Shown here: one piece after another, positions 1 through 7,428 of the stretch
Layout of the letters: each line of letters opens with the position of its first letter
Position numbering within the stretch: position 1 is the stretch's first letter
Assembly: GCA_013365365.1 (NCBI GenBank)
Contig: JABVXU010001069.1
Coordinates: 1-10,919 of the forward strand
Direction of reading: 5' to 3'
Length of the DNA stretch: 10,919 nucleotides
From: Cruorifilaria tuberocauda
Lineage: Eukaryota > Nematoda > Chromadorea > Rhabditida > Onchocercidae
Notes under the pieces: model-generated
The model's database searches: none
What the model saw: only the letters and a program-made list of their open reading frames with translations
Told to the model about the DNA's origin: nothing
Program-made: the position numbers and the translations under genes

Positions 1-231
1 TTTATTTTATATTATACAAAAAAGAAAAAAAAATTTCCCATTACTTTTATTTTATTTTGGAAAAGTTTTTCGAAAAATATTTACAAATAATTTCTTTTAC
101 TTTAAAAATTTCTATTAATTTTATTTTATTTAAAATTTTTTCAATTTTTTTTTCTCTTCAAATTGTCTCTTTTTAGATGCAAAATTAGATTTGATTATTT
201 TGATTAGAAAAATATTTTAAAATATTTAAGA

Positions 232-467
232 TCTGTGATAACGCTAAAGTGATAATTTACTGAATTTTAACTCACTGAAATCAAAATGAAAATTTTGTTT
301 TATCAGTAACACAGTTTATCAGTTTTTTATCAGTGATAATTTCTATGGGAAATTTGCATTACTTACTGATAATTTTTCTAGGATACTTATATCACTTACT
401 GATTATTTTTTCTAGGATACTTACAATACTGAAATTATCACGGACAAATTAATTATCATATGATAAT
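232..467. repeat. Cluster of TGATAA/TTATCA hexamers
   Basis: Ten copies of TGATAA or its complement start at 236, 250, 300, 316, 327, 334, 367, 435, 453 and 461. Two pairs form palindromes: TTATCA-G-TGATAA at 327-339 and ATTATCATATGATAAT at 452-467. TGATAA is the core bound by GATA-family factors. There is also a 33-34-bp direct repeat within it (361-427). Confidence 0.7.
361..427 (+). repeat. Two-copy 33-34-bp direct repeat
   Basis: ACTTACTGAT starts at 361 and again at 394; CTAGGATACTTA starts at 378 and again at 412. The spacer between these two blocks is also nearly the same in both copies. Confidence 0.85.
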
Positions 468-699
468 GATGTATATTAAAATAACAATAAAATTGTAAGA
501 TTGATAGATGTTAAACAGAAGCTGACAGGATTTTTCGGCAATCACATATCGTCTGAACTTCTGCTTTTACAATTTCCTTGATAACTATTCTGATAAACGT
601 TATATTCATACAAATTCATAAGAGTCTAATTATAGGATTAAACCTGGCACAGGTACATATACAATGGAAATATTACTTTTATTCGGATAATAATAGATG

Positions 700-910
700 A
701 GTTTCCAAGAGATAGTTACCTTTTGGAATCAGTTCTGAGAGTTTTAACTCCAAAAGTCAGTTTTAAAGTTGTAACTCCAAAGTGATATTTGCCTGTTGAA
801 ACCAGTCTTAAAGTTTTAACTCTAAGAGTTAGTTACCTGTTTAAATCAATTTTAAAGTTTTAACTCTAAGAGATAGTTACCCATTGAAATCACTTTCGAA
901 GTTTTATTAC
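700..910 (+). repeat. 44-bp minisatellite, about four to five diverged units
   Basis: GTTTTAACTC or close variants start at 741, 769, 813, 857 and 901 (GTTTTATTAC). The last spacings are exactly 44 bp, and one unit is truncated to 28 bp. The unit includes AGAGATAGTTACC and TGAAATCA blocks. The last units are the best preserved. Confidence 0.85.
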
Positions 911-957
911 TTCTTAAATATAAGCAGTTATTTAGCTATTTAATCAGTATAAAATTG

Positions 958-1015
958 ATAACTTATTTAAGATAAGTATGATTTTTATTAATAACTTTTT
1001 TAAGATAAATATGAT
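958..1015 (+). repeat. Two-copy 33-bp direct repeat
   Basis: A 25-base stretch, ATAACTTATTTAAGATAAGT and five more bases, at 958-982 recurs with two mismatches at 991-1015. Confidence 0.85.
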
Positions 1016-1328
1016 GTATTTGTTGTTTGCTTAGTTTCTAGGCTATTAACACATTATTCATTTCGGATACCTAATGAGAGTACCTGATGAACCTAATGTT
1101 GTCATGATTATTATAACTGATAAGCGTGTGAAGACGGATTACTTTAACACTATAAGAATTAGCCATCAATCTTTGGCATTTTTAATTTTGTTTTAGAATA
1201 TAAATTCAAAATACCATTACGAGTATGAAATATGAAAATACTCATTTAAAAAGTTTTTACTATTTTCGCCAATTCCTTAGATTAATTAAAAACTTTTAAA
1301 ATTAAACTTAGCTTATCACACCTGTTCT

Positions 1329-1470
1329 CACCTGCCTGCCATCATACCTCTTGATAATCTTCTTTGCATGAAAAAAAATCGCATATGAATCAAACTTATT
1401 GAAATGGAAAGTAAAAACTTTCACATGAAATCTTTTAGGGTTTAAAAATGCATAAACTAAAGAAATGTAA
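1329..1470 (+). repeat. Copy A of a dispersed duplicated module
   Basis: It begins with CACCTG and contains CTCTTGATAATCTTCTTTGC followed by ATGAAAAAAAA, then CGCATATGAAT, then a TATTGAAATGGAAAGTAAAA stretch, ACTTTCACATGAAAT and TTTAAAAATGCATAAACTAA. The same order recurs about 1,022 bp downstream. The central 31 bases (1350-1380 region) are identical in both copies. Confidence 0.9.
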
Positions 1471-1515
1471 TAATTTATTTTTGCTACTGATAATTTTTGT
1501 TTTTCCTACAATTTG

Positions 1516-1535
1516 TTATAAGTAATTACTTATAA
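1516..1535. repeat. Perfect 20-bp palindrome with TAATTA centre
   Basis: TTATAAGTAATTACTTATAA equals its own reverse complement. The centre TAATTA is a classic homeodomain core and the flanks AAGT/ACTT are symmetrical. It could be a dimeric protein-binding site or a chance AT palindrome. Confidence 0.9.
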
Positions 1536-1577
1536 AATATTTTAGGTAATGTATTATTGGAAAATTAATAATTGGAA

Positions 1578-1606
1578 ATTATCATGAGTAATTAAATCAT
1601 GATAAT
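1578..1606. repeat. Perfect inverted repeat, 10-bp arms, 9-base loop
   Basis: ATTATCATGA (1578-1587) and TCATGATAAT (1597-1606) are exact reverse complements separated by GTAATTAAA. Each arm carries a GATA-type half (TTATCA or TGATAA), and the loop has TAATTA. It lies 43 bp after the 20-bp palindrome. Confidence 0.9.
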
Positions 1607-2000
1607 ATTGAGCAGATATCGATTGCCTAAATCGATTCCTTAGTATTAATTATATTATTGATTTGAAGACTTAAAAATCTCAGTTAAAATTTACAAAGAA
1701 TCAATCAATAATTAGCAAATGTAGGTAATCAATTAGATATAATGATTAAATATTATCCTGCATTTATGCATTATCTCTTGTTAAAATTACCAATATATCA
1801 AAATTGCATTTACCGGAATGAATTTCAGAAAATTTCTTGAAACCTTTTCCGAATGAATAATACATTTTCATCCGGTTCAATGCCTTATATATATATGTCA
1901 TGGATAAAATGGAATGAAAAATATAGAGCGGAAAATGATACCAAATATCTTTTCCGAAGCTAACAAAGAAAAAAAGATTTAAGATTGATGATGAAAATAG

Positions 2001-2246
2001 TAGAGAGAGAGAGGAGAGGAGGAGGATTGATAGAGAGAGAAAAAGGAAGAAACATTGAAAAAAAAAAACCAGAAAAAAGGTTTTCATGGTAGCTTCTAAG
2101 CCGGAACGGTATAGCTAATCAACGGTTATACGGCAGATGTGATATACGTTATTATGGTGGCGTTATCTTTGAAAAAAAAAAAAAAAATCACTCTGTATTT
2201 CATGTGCACCTGTTATTGTAACGTGATGGAAAATAAAAAAAAAAAG

Positions 2247-2277
<31 letters not shown>

Positions 2278-2300
2278 GGAGGGAGAGAAAAGAAATGAAA
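2001..2300. repeat. Two GA-rich purine tracts (2001-2052 and 2228-2300) flanking a CpG-richer patch
   Basis: Both tracts are runs of GAGAGA with GGA and AAA interruptions. Between them, 2095-2165 is less AT-rich with several CpG steps and the near direct repeat AACGGTATA/AACGGTTATA. A poly-A run lies at about 2172-2187. The opposite strand of the GA tracts gives long Leu/Ser/Phe open frames that are compositional artefacts. Confidence 0.8.
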
Positions 2301-2351
2301 AGGTAAAAACTAGCAAATATATCAGCAAATAATATATGGTATTAATATCTT

Positions 2352-2559
2352 CACCTGTTGCTATCATATCTCTTGATAATCTTCTTTGCATGAAAAAAAA
2401 AACCGCATATGAATAAAATTTATTGAAATTTAAATTTAAAACTTGAATAAATAAAATTTATTGAAATAAAAATTATTTATTGAAATGAAAATTTAAAACT
2501 TTCATGTGAAATGTTTTAATGAAATAAGTTTAAAAATGCATAAATTAAAGAAATGTAAA
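2352..2559 (+). repeat. Copy B of the dispersed duplicated module, with an internal expansion
   Basis: Same order of blocks as copy A: CACCTG, CTCTTGATAATCTTCTTTGC, CGCATATGAAT, ACTTTCATGTGAAAT, TTTAAAAATGCATAAATTAA. It differs by an extra ~60 bp at about 2420-2490 built from repeated ATAAAATTTATTGAAAT pieces, so it has expanded internally since the duplication or copy A has contracted. Confidence 0.9.
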
Positions 2560-2565
2560 TCTCTT

Positions 2566-2716
2566 GAAATGATCATTCTATTAAGAAATTATAAGTGTAA
2601 GTCCTTTAAAATGATAATTTTATCAGGGAATTATCAGTGTCAATCTTTTACAAAGATTTTTATCAGGGAATTAACCGCGTGAAGATCATTTTTATCAAAG
2701 AATTATCAATGTAAGC
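2566..2716 (+). repeat. Tandem repeat of 32-42 bp, four diverged units
   Basis: TATTAAGAAATTATAAGTGT (2579), TATCAGGGAATTATCAGTGT (2621), TATCAGGGAATTAACCGCGT (2661) and TATCAAAGAATTATCAATGT (2693) are successive copies, each followed by an AAG..TTT or similar spacer. TTATCA motifs recur within the units. Confidence 0.85.
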
Positions 2717-2920
2717 TTTTCTTATCATAATTTTTATTAATAAGCATGAATAATCATGAATAATTATCAATTCATTTTTTTGCATTAAATTATCTCGATA
2801 TCATTTAAAATTTCACTTATGATTCATTAAAAAAAAATTTCTACTAGTTCTTATCATATTTGATTAATATTTATTTAATTTATCAAATTATTTATTTGCT
2901 TTATTTATTTAATTATCACT

Positions 2921-3310
2921 TCTATATTTATAGCACAAGAGAAAAAAAATATAAATTTAAAAAATAAATTTAAGAAAAGTGAGTATTTCTAAATCTGTAT
3001 TAAATTAACGATCGCTATCGCTAATCAGAATTTTTACTGTCATTAAAAGAATTTTATCATACCGACAAACTTTACTTAACTTTAAGTTTTATGATATAAA
3101 GTTTTTCCTTACCTAATAATTTAAAGTAAAGATCGTTAATTTCTTCCGCTTTTATATTTATAACATAAGGGAAAAAACATAATTTTAAAAAATAAAAGAA
3201 AATGTTAATATTTCGAAACATCATTATTGCTAATCGGTAATTTTTACTTCATTAAGTATAAAAAGGTTTTGTAATACTGATAAAGTTACTTAATAACTTA
3301 ATTTTATAAC
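2921..3310 (+). repeat. Diverged tandem duplication, period about 210-230 bp
   Basis: TATATTTATAGCACAAGAG (2923) matches TATATTTATAACATAAGGG (3153); the following poly-A/AATTTAAAAAATAAA block, GCTAATCAGAATTTTTACT (3020) against GCTAATCGGTAATTTTTACT (3229), and ATACCGACAAA against ATACTGATAAA also match in order. Confidence 0.8.
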
Positions 3311-3405
3311 CTTACTTTAGTGACTTCACTTAATAACTTAATGTATAATATCAATAAAGTTATATCTTACTTAATAACTTAATTTGACTTTATTTAATAA
3401 CTTGA
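3278..3405 (+). repeat. ACTTAATAACTTAAT short direct repeats
   Basis: ACTTAATAACTTAAT recurs three times (about 3290, 3328, 3370) and a TATTTAATAACTTGAG variant closes the series. Spacing is irregular at about 40 bp. Confidence 0.8.
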
Positions 3406-3519
3406 GAAATGCATAATTTTATGAAAAAAAAAAACTTTATACCTAAATAAGAATTATTCGTTTTTCACTTATAAGTAGTAATTTAAATTTACCGTTTTTT
3501 TTTTTTTTAATATCTTCTC

Positions 3520-3970
3520 CAACACATCCAATATCATGTATTATGGGGATACGGTATATTTGTTGAAATTTCAATGTGAATAATTTTCAATTCCCATATT
3601 TTATTTCATTCCATTAACATACGAATATCATTTTGACTTTTGACTATTATTACTATCATTCTTCTATTTTATTCCATTCACATATGTTAGTGAATTAATA
3701 GCCAAATTTCGGGTCAAAGGTCAATCGATTTTTATTATTATTAGGTCAATTCTATACTCTTCCATTCTTCCTTCCATTCTTATTTACCAAAAACCTTTTT
3801 TATCATCCTTTTCTATTCTCATTTTTCAATTCGACTTTTTTCTTTATTTATCGTTTGATTGAAATAATGATTGAGAGGGTACGGGTACGGTAGTTATTAT
3901 TGTCCACTCTTCATGCATTATGAAAGATTTGATGAGTACATCCGGAAAGTTCTCCTCGTTCGTCTGTAAT
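3520..3970. other. Less repetitive, slightly more GC-rich intron island
   Basis: Compared with its neighbours this stretch lacks tandem structure and contains more C and G, including GGGGATACGGTATA, a perfect DR1 motif at 3711-3723, a GGGTACGGGTACGG direct repeat at 3878-3891 and ATCCGGAAAG near 3940. It also holds a 33-codon frame ending at 3976 (MKDLMSTSGKFSSFVCNI at its end). I cannot assign a function; it is the best candidate here for unique regulatory sequence. Confidence 0.4.
3711..3723 (+). promoter_or_regulatory. Perfect DR1 nuclear-receptor-type site
   Basis: GGGTCA-A-AGGTCA is a direct repeat of the nuclear-receptor half-site with one-base spacing, the arrangement bound by HNF4- and RXR/USP-type receptors. 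It is followed directly by ATCGAT. About 80 bp upstream TTTTGACTTTTGACT is, on the minus strand, a degenerate version (AGTCAAAAGTCA). Occupancy is not shown. Confidence 0.45.
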
Positions 3971-5040
3971 ATATGAATGTAGGTTAATCATCCTGAATTT
4001 TCTATTCATTTTGATAGGAATAAATTAATTAATCATAAAATGAATAAACTGATAGATTTAACTAGTTAACTGATTAGTTAATAAGTAATTGTAATCATGA
4101 AATGAATAAAGTAATAGATTTGGTTGACTGATTAGTTTATTGATTAACTGATAAGTAATTGAATACTTTTTAATCATAAAATGAATAAACTGACAGATTT
4201 AACTAATTAACTGATTAGCTGATAAGTAATTGAGTACTTTTGTAATCATAAAATGAATAAAGTAATAGATTTGGTTGACTGATTAGTTTACTGATTAACT
4301 GATAAGTAATTGGATACTTTTTAATCACAAAATGAATAAACTGATAGATTTAACTAGCTAACTGATTAGTTGATAAGTAATTGAGTACTTTTGTAATCAT
4401 GAAATTTGGTTGACTGATTAGTATACTGATTAACTGGTAAGTAATTGGATACTTTTTAATCACAAAATGAATAAACTGATAGATTTGATGAAATAACTAG
4501 TTAACTGATTAGCTGATAAGTAACTGTAATCATAAAATGAATAAAGTAATAGATTTGGTTAAATGATTAGTTAACTAATTAACTGATAAGTAACTGGATA
4601 CTTTTTAATCATAGAATGAATAAACTGATAGATTTAGTGCAATAAGTAGTTAACTGATTAACTGATAAGTAATTGAATACTTTTGTAATCATAAAATGAA
4701 TGAACTGATTGATTTAGATGATTTAGTTAACCGATCAACTGATAGTTACTTGGATATTTTTGAAATGCATATACATGCATATAAGTTAATCGTCCTGAAT
4801 TATCTGTTCATTTTGATAAAAATAAATAAATTAATTATAAAATGAATAAAGTAATGGATTTAATGAAATGATATGTTTTTTGTAATCATAAAATGAATAA
4901 ACTGATTGATTTAGCAAAAAGATTAATTAACTGATCAACTGATAAGTTAATTGAGTCCTTCTGTGATCATAAAATCAATAAACTGATCGATTTGGCGAAA
5001 TAATTAACTGATCAATTGATAATTAATTGAATACTTTTAA
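3971..5040 (+). repeat. Higher-order tandem repeat of alternating 72- and 79-bp units with a leader that recurs at 4769
   Basis: Units starting with TAATCATAAAATGAA or a variant begin at 4030, 4092, 4171, 4243, 4322, 4394, 4457, 4527, 4606, 4686, 4832, 4883 and 4964. Two unit types alternate: one with AAAGTAATAGATTTGGTTGA (79 bp) and one with AAACTGATAGATTTAACTA (72 bp), giving a ~151-bp dimer. The unit at 4394 has lost 16 bp (63 bp instead of 79). A non-repeating leader, GTTAATCATCCTGAATTTTC, at 3983 recurs at 4785 as GTTAATCGTCCTGAATTATC, 802 bp later, so the whole block began a second round that is short and diverged. Most units contain CTGATAAGTAATTG or a close variant. Confidence 0.92.
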
Positions 5041-5224
5041 AACGTATAATTCAAACTTGTTTCAACTTTTCAATCATTCTTTCTTTTCTAATACAAAAAA
5101 ATTTTGATGTATAATTTGAATATTTTATTAAAAAAACTGGTCAATACCATTGTGCTTCATTTTTTTTCTTGCCACATTAAATTGACTTCAAAAATTTTTT
5201 TTTTCATTTTGAATTTTCGAAATG

Positions 5225-5261
5225 AAAGAGACAGAAAGAGAGTTACTCTCTTCCTCTCTTT
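5225..5261. repeat. Near-perfect GA/TC hairpin
   Basis: AAGAGAGT (5236-5243), one T, then ACTCTCTT (5245-5252) is a perfect inverted repeat. Outside it AAAGAGA (5225-5231) pairs with TCTCTTT (5255-5261) across a small CAGA/CC internal loop. A T-run follows. It could fold in RNA or extrude in DNA; no known RNA family is recognised. Confidence 0.7.
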
Positions 5262-5574
5262 TTTTTTTAATCCTTTTCAATATTATTGTATTTCTTATCG
5301 CTACCGTAATCCTTTTGTGTTTACAGAAAAGAATGAGGAAAGCAGATACTGTCGTTCAATTCTTTGTGCAATTTTTAAATGATTTATTTTTTATTGATTG
5401 ATTGAATTGAAATTTTGATTGAAATAGAAGTGAAACTTTTGAAAGTTTTCAAATTTATATTATATAAACAAAATAATTCTTGAATAATTCTTATAGAATT
5501 AAGCATAATGTGATATTCCACGTAAAAATTATTTGAAGTTAATCGATTGGTACTAATTCTTTAAATTGGAAATC

Positions 5575-5990
5575 AAAAAGTTTTAACTTTTCTTGAGAAA
5601 TTCTGAATCGCTGATTCTAAAATTAATTTTTAATATGGAAGAAACTGAAAATCAATACGTTTCAGCTTTTCTTGATAGATTCTGAATCTCTGGAATCTGA
5701 AATTAATTTTTAATATTGAAGAATTTCGAATAAAAATGTTTTAGCTTTTCTTGATAGATTCTGAATCTCTGATTCTAAAACTTACTTTGAATCCCTGATT
5801 CTAGAACTAATTTTTAATATAGAAGAAGCTGAAATTAAGAACAATTTGATAGCTTTTCTTCGTAAGAATTTGAATCAATTATTTTGATAATGAGGATATT
5901 AATAAGAAATCAAATTGTTTTAGCTTTTCTTCGATAGATTCTGATCTCTAAGCCTGAAATCTGATTCTGAAACATCTAGAATTCCCTGAG
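5575..5990 (+). repeat. Minisatellite of about 79 bp, five units
   Basis: The block AGCTTTTCTT (first copy AACTTTTCTT) starts at 5585, 5664, 5743, 5851 and 5922, so the first two periods are exactly 79 bp and later ones are 108 and 71. Each unit continues with GATAGATTCTGAATCTCTGA, a TTCTAAAA stretch and AATTAATTTTTAATAT then GAAGAA. AGATTC-T-GAATCT is a short palindrome inside the unit. The 108-bp unit has an internal duplication of the GAATC.CTGATTCTA piece. Confidence 0.88.
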
Positions 5991-6460
5991 TTAACTTGAA
6001 ATCAATTAATTTGGTTAGGAATTATAAATAATTGATGATTATGCATAATGAGTAAGAGGAATGGAAAGATGCAAGAAGAAATTGATTACTTATGATCTAT
6101 GATATGCTAATAATCAAGCTAATTTATATTTCGCTAAGTTCAAATTGAATTTTTGATTTCAAAAAAAAATTTTGCAACTAAATAGATTTGCATATTTCAA
6201 CTGAATTTTTGATTTTTTAAAAAACATAAGTAAATTGAATCATATATTTTAAACTTCTAGAATTCGATAGATTCGAAATACAACAATCTATTTTATATAA
6301 TATCAATCAAATCAATGCTAACCGTAAGATATTAATTCCTGAGAAAATTTTTATTTATTTGCAAACTTTTCTTTCTTTTAAAATTTCTTGAGTTGGTAAT
6401 TTTTTTCAATTACTTACTCTACTTTTACTGTAATAAAATTTATTAGTAAATTTTGAAAGT

Positions 6461-6475
6461 ATTTTAATTTTCCAG
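6461..6475 (+). other. 3' splice site of the homeobox exon
   Basis: A T-rich run ending in TTTTCCAG is immediately followed by the in-frame GTA AAA ATA TGG that starts homeodomain helix 3. The reading frame and the known 44/45 intron position fix this AG as the acceptor. The exon itself begins with GTAAAA, so the junction CCAG|GTAAAA also looks like a donor site. Confidence 0.85.
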
Positions 6476-6620
6476 GTAAAAATATGGTTTCAAAATCGTC
6501 GTTCAAAACATAAAAAGATGTCGAAGAATGGATTTAGCAGTGATCGACAGGTAACCGATGATGAAGAAGGTGAAGAAGAGGAAAGTAGTTCAATTGATGG
6601 AACAATAGCATCACCTGCTC

Positions 6621-6672
<52 letters not shown>

Positions 6673-7015
6673 GCAACAACAACAACAACAACAGCAACAA
6701 CAACAACACCATCATCATCATCATCAACATCAACAACAACAGGGTACTCCATCACCATTATTAGAAGGTGGTGGTTGGCCACCAATACATCTTGGTACAC
6801 ATCATCCTGGTGCACATGCTACCGGTGGTCCATTATCACATATGACACCAGCCACATTACATCAATTACCCCATCAACAACCCACTCAATTACCTCCATT
6901 TGAAAAATACTGCGAACAGGTTGACGTAAAACCATACGTTTATGATCCAATGGCAAGCTATCAATGGCAACAACCTAATAGTTATATGCCACCTAATTAT
7001 TATAATAGTATATGA
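6476..7015 (+). CDS. Dll: Last exon of a Distal-less/Dlx-type homeobox gene (3'-partial homeodomain plus C-terminal tail)
   Basis: This is the 3' terminal coding exon, 179 codons plus TGA, of a homeodomain transcription factor expected to act in the nucleus. The first 14 codons read VKIWFQNRRSKHKK, homeodomain residues 45-58 in recognition helix 3, with the invariant W48, F49, N51 and R53 and with Q50. Ser54 followed by K-x-K-K is typical of Distal-less/Dlx (usually RSKYKK or RSKFKK); His56 is a variant. Starting exactly at residue 45 matches the intron position known in Dlx genes. No start codon is expected in this exon; the ATG at 6518 is internal (Met59). The tail contains an acidic/serine stretch (DDEEGEEEESSS), 29 glutamines, six histidines, a Gly/Pro/His-rich middle (THHPGAHATGG) and an aromatic C-terminus (YQWQQPNSYMPPNYY). 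The N-terminus and homeodomain residues 1-44 are not seen. Other ANTP/NK-like homeobox families are less likely because of Ser54. Confidence that it is a homeobox exon is near certain; the Distal-less assignment is strong but not proven. Confidence 0.82.
6620..6742 (+). repeat. CAA/CAG (polyglutamine) tract followed by CAC/CAT histidine run, inside the homeobox exon
   Basis: 29 consecutive glutamine codons lie at 6620-6706: 17 CAA, CAG, 6 CAA, CAG, 4 CAA. Six histidine codons (CAC then CAT x5) follow at 6707-6724, then CAA CAT CAA CAA CAA CAG (Q-H-Q-Q-Q-Q). The tract is almost pure CAA with two CAG interruptions and is therefore likely to vary in length between individuals. Glutamine runs are common in transcription-factor activation regions. 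On the opposite strand it creates a spurious polyvaline frame. Confidence 0.95.
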
Positions 7016-7369
7016 AAAACAGTATTGATATTAACAAAGTATAGTTTTTTTTTTTTTTTTTTAAAATTTCGTTCGTTTATTTTTTCTTCATCTTTAATTT
7101 TGGTGTGTACAGTATTTTTAATTATTATTTTTCTTTTATGCAAATTTTTATAAGTCATTTCAAATATTTTATTGCTTATTGTAGGAGTTAAATTAAATTT
7201 TATTCATTTATCATTGAAATATTGATTGAAAAATTAAATTTTGATATAAATCAAATTTAATTTTATTGATATATTAAACCATCTCTTCTTTTTTTTTTTG
7301 TTTGTTTTGTTTTTACTTTTAAAGTAATTTATATACTTAAGTCATTTTGTGTTTTAAAAGATGGCAGGT

Positions 7370-7409
7370 AAATGATAAATGATAAATGATAAATGATAAA
7401 TGAGAAATG
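7370..7409 (+). repeat. (AAATGAT)n microsatellite in the 3' UTR
   Basis: Four perfect AAATGAT units, one AAATGAG and a partial unit lie in tandem, directly after GGCAGGT. Expected to be length-polymorphic. Confidence 0.9.
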
Positions 7410-7428
7410 TTTAATGTTGACTAAAGAT

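Larger units (their letters stand above)
1..6475 (+). other. Probable 3' part of a long intron interrupting the homeodomain at residue 44/45
   Basis: No translation on the plus strand shows the first 44 homeodomain residues (for example RTIYSS, a YLALPERAEL-like stretch or a terminal TQTQ), so the preceding exon appears to lie upstream of the window. The intron would then exceed 6.4 kb. The sequence is AT-rich and mostly made of diverged direct and tandem repeats, listed separately. Stretches between those repeats, such as 1-230, 480-690, 1016-1328, 2720-2920, 5040-5220, 5262-5575 and 5990-6460, hold only A/T-rich low-complexity DNA with no gene I can support. An unrecognised small or alternative exon cannot be excluded. 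Confidence 0.6.

Noticed and set aside
480..581. Plus-strand frame KQKLTGFFGNHISSELLLLQ in a slightly GC-richer patch
   Set aside because: About 33 codons, no start codon, bounded by TAA at 477 and TGA at 579, no convincing splice sites and no recognisable family.
1871..1886. CGGTTCAATGCC, resembling a tRNA B-box
   Set aside because: No T-stem pairing, no matching A-box or acceptor stem around it, so not a tRNA.
1764..2087. 107-residue minus-strand open frame rich in Phe, Leu and Ser
   Set aside because: It is generated by reading the GA/A-rich tract backwards (TC and TTT codons). There are no domain features, and the rest is AT-rich noise.
2200..2391. 63-residue minus-strand frame with an SLSLSLFLSLF run
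   Set aside because: Complement of the second GA microsatellite; a compositional artefact overlapping copy B of the duplicated module.
3971..5040. CRISPR-like reading of the regular repeat array
   Set aside because: The whole 72-79-bp unit is repeated, with no variable spacers between short fixed repeats, and the context is eukaryotic.
5104..5382. 92-residue plus frame, and an acceptor-like TTTACAG at about 5326 followed by KRMRKADTVVQFF in another frame
   Set aside because: KRMRKADT faintly resembles the start of a Dlx homeodomain, but the following residues lack every conserved helix 1-3 position and the frame soon stops. The long frame itself is Phe/Lys/Asn low-complexity sequence.
6534..6815. 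Minus-strand frame with a long valine run
   Set aside because: Exact antisense shadow of the CAA polyglutamine tract in the homeobox exon.
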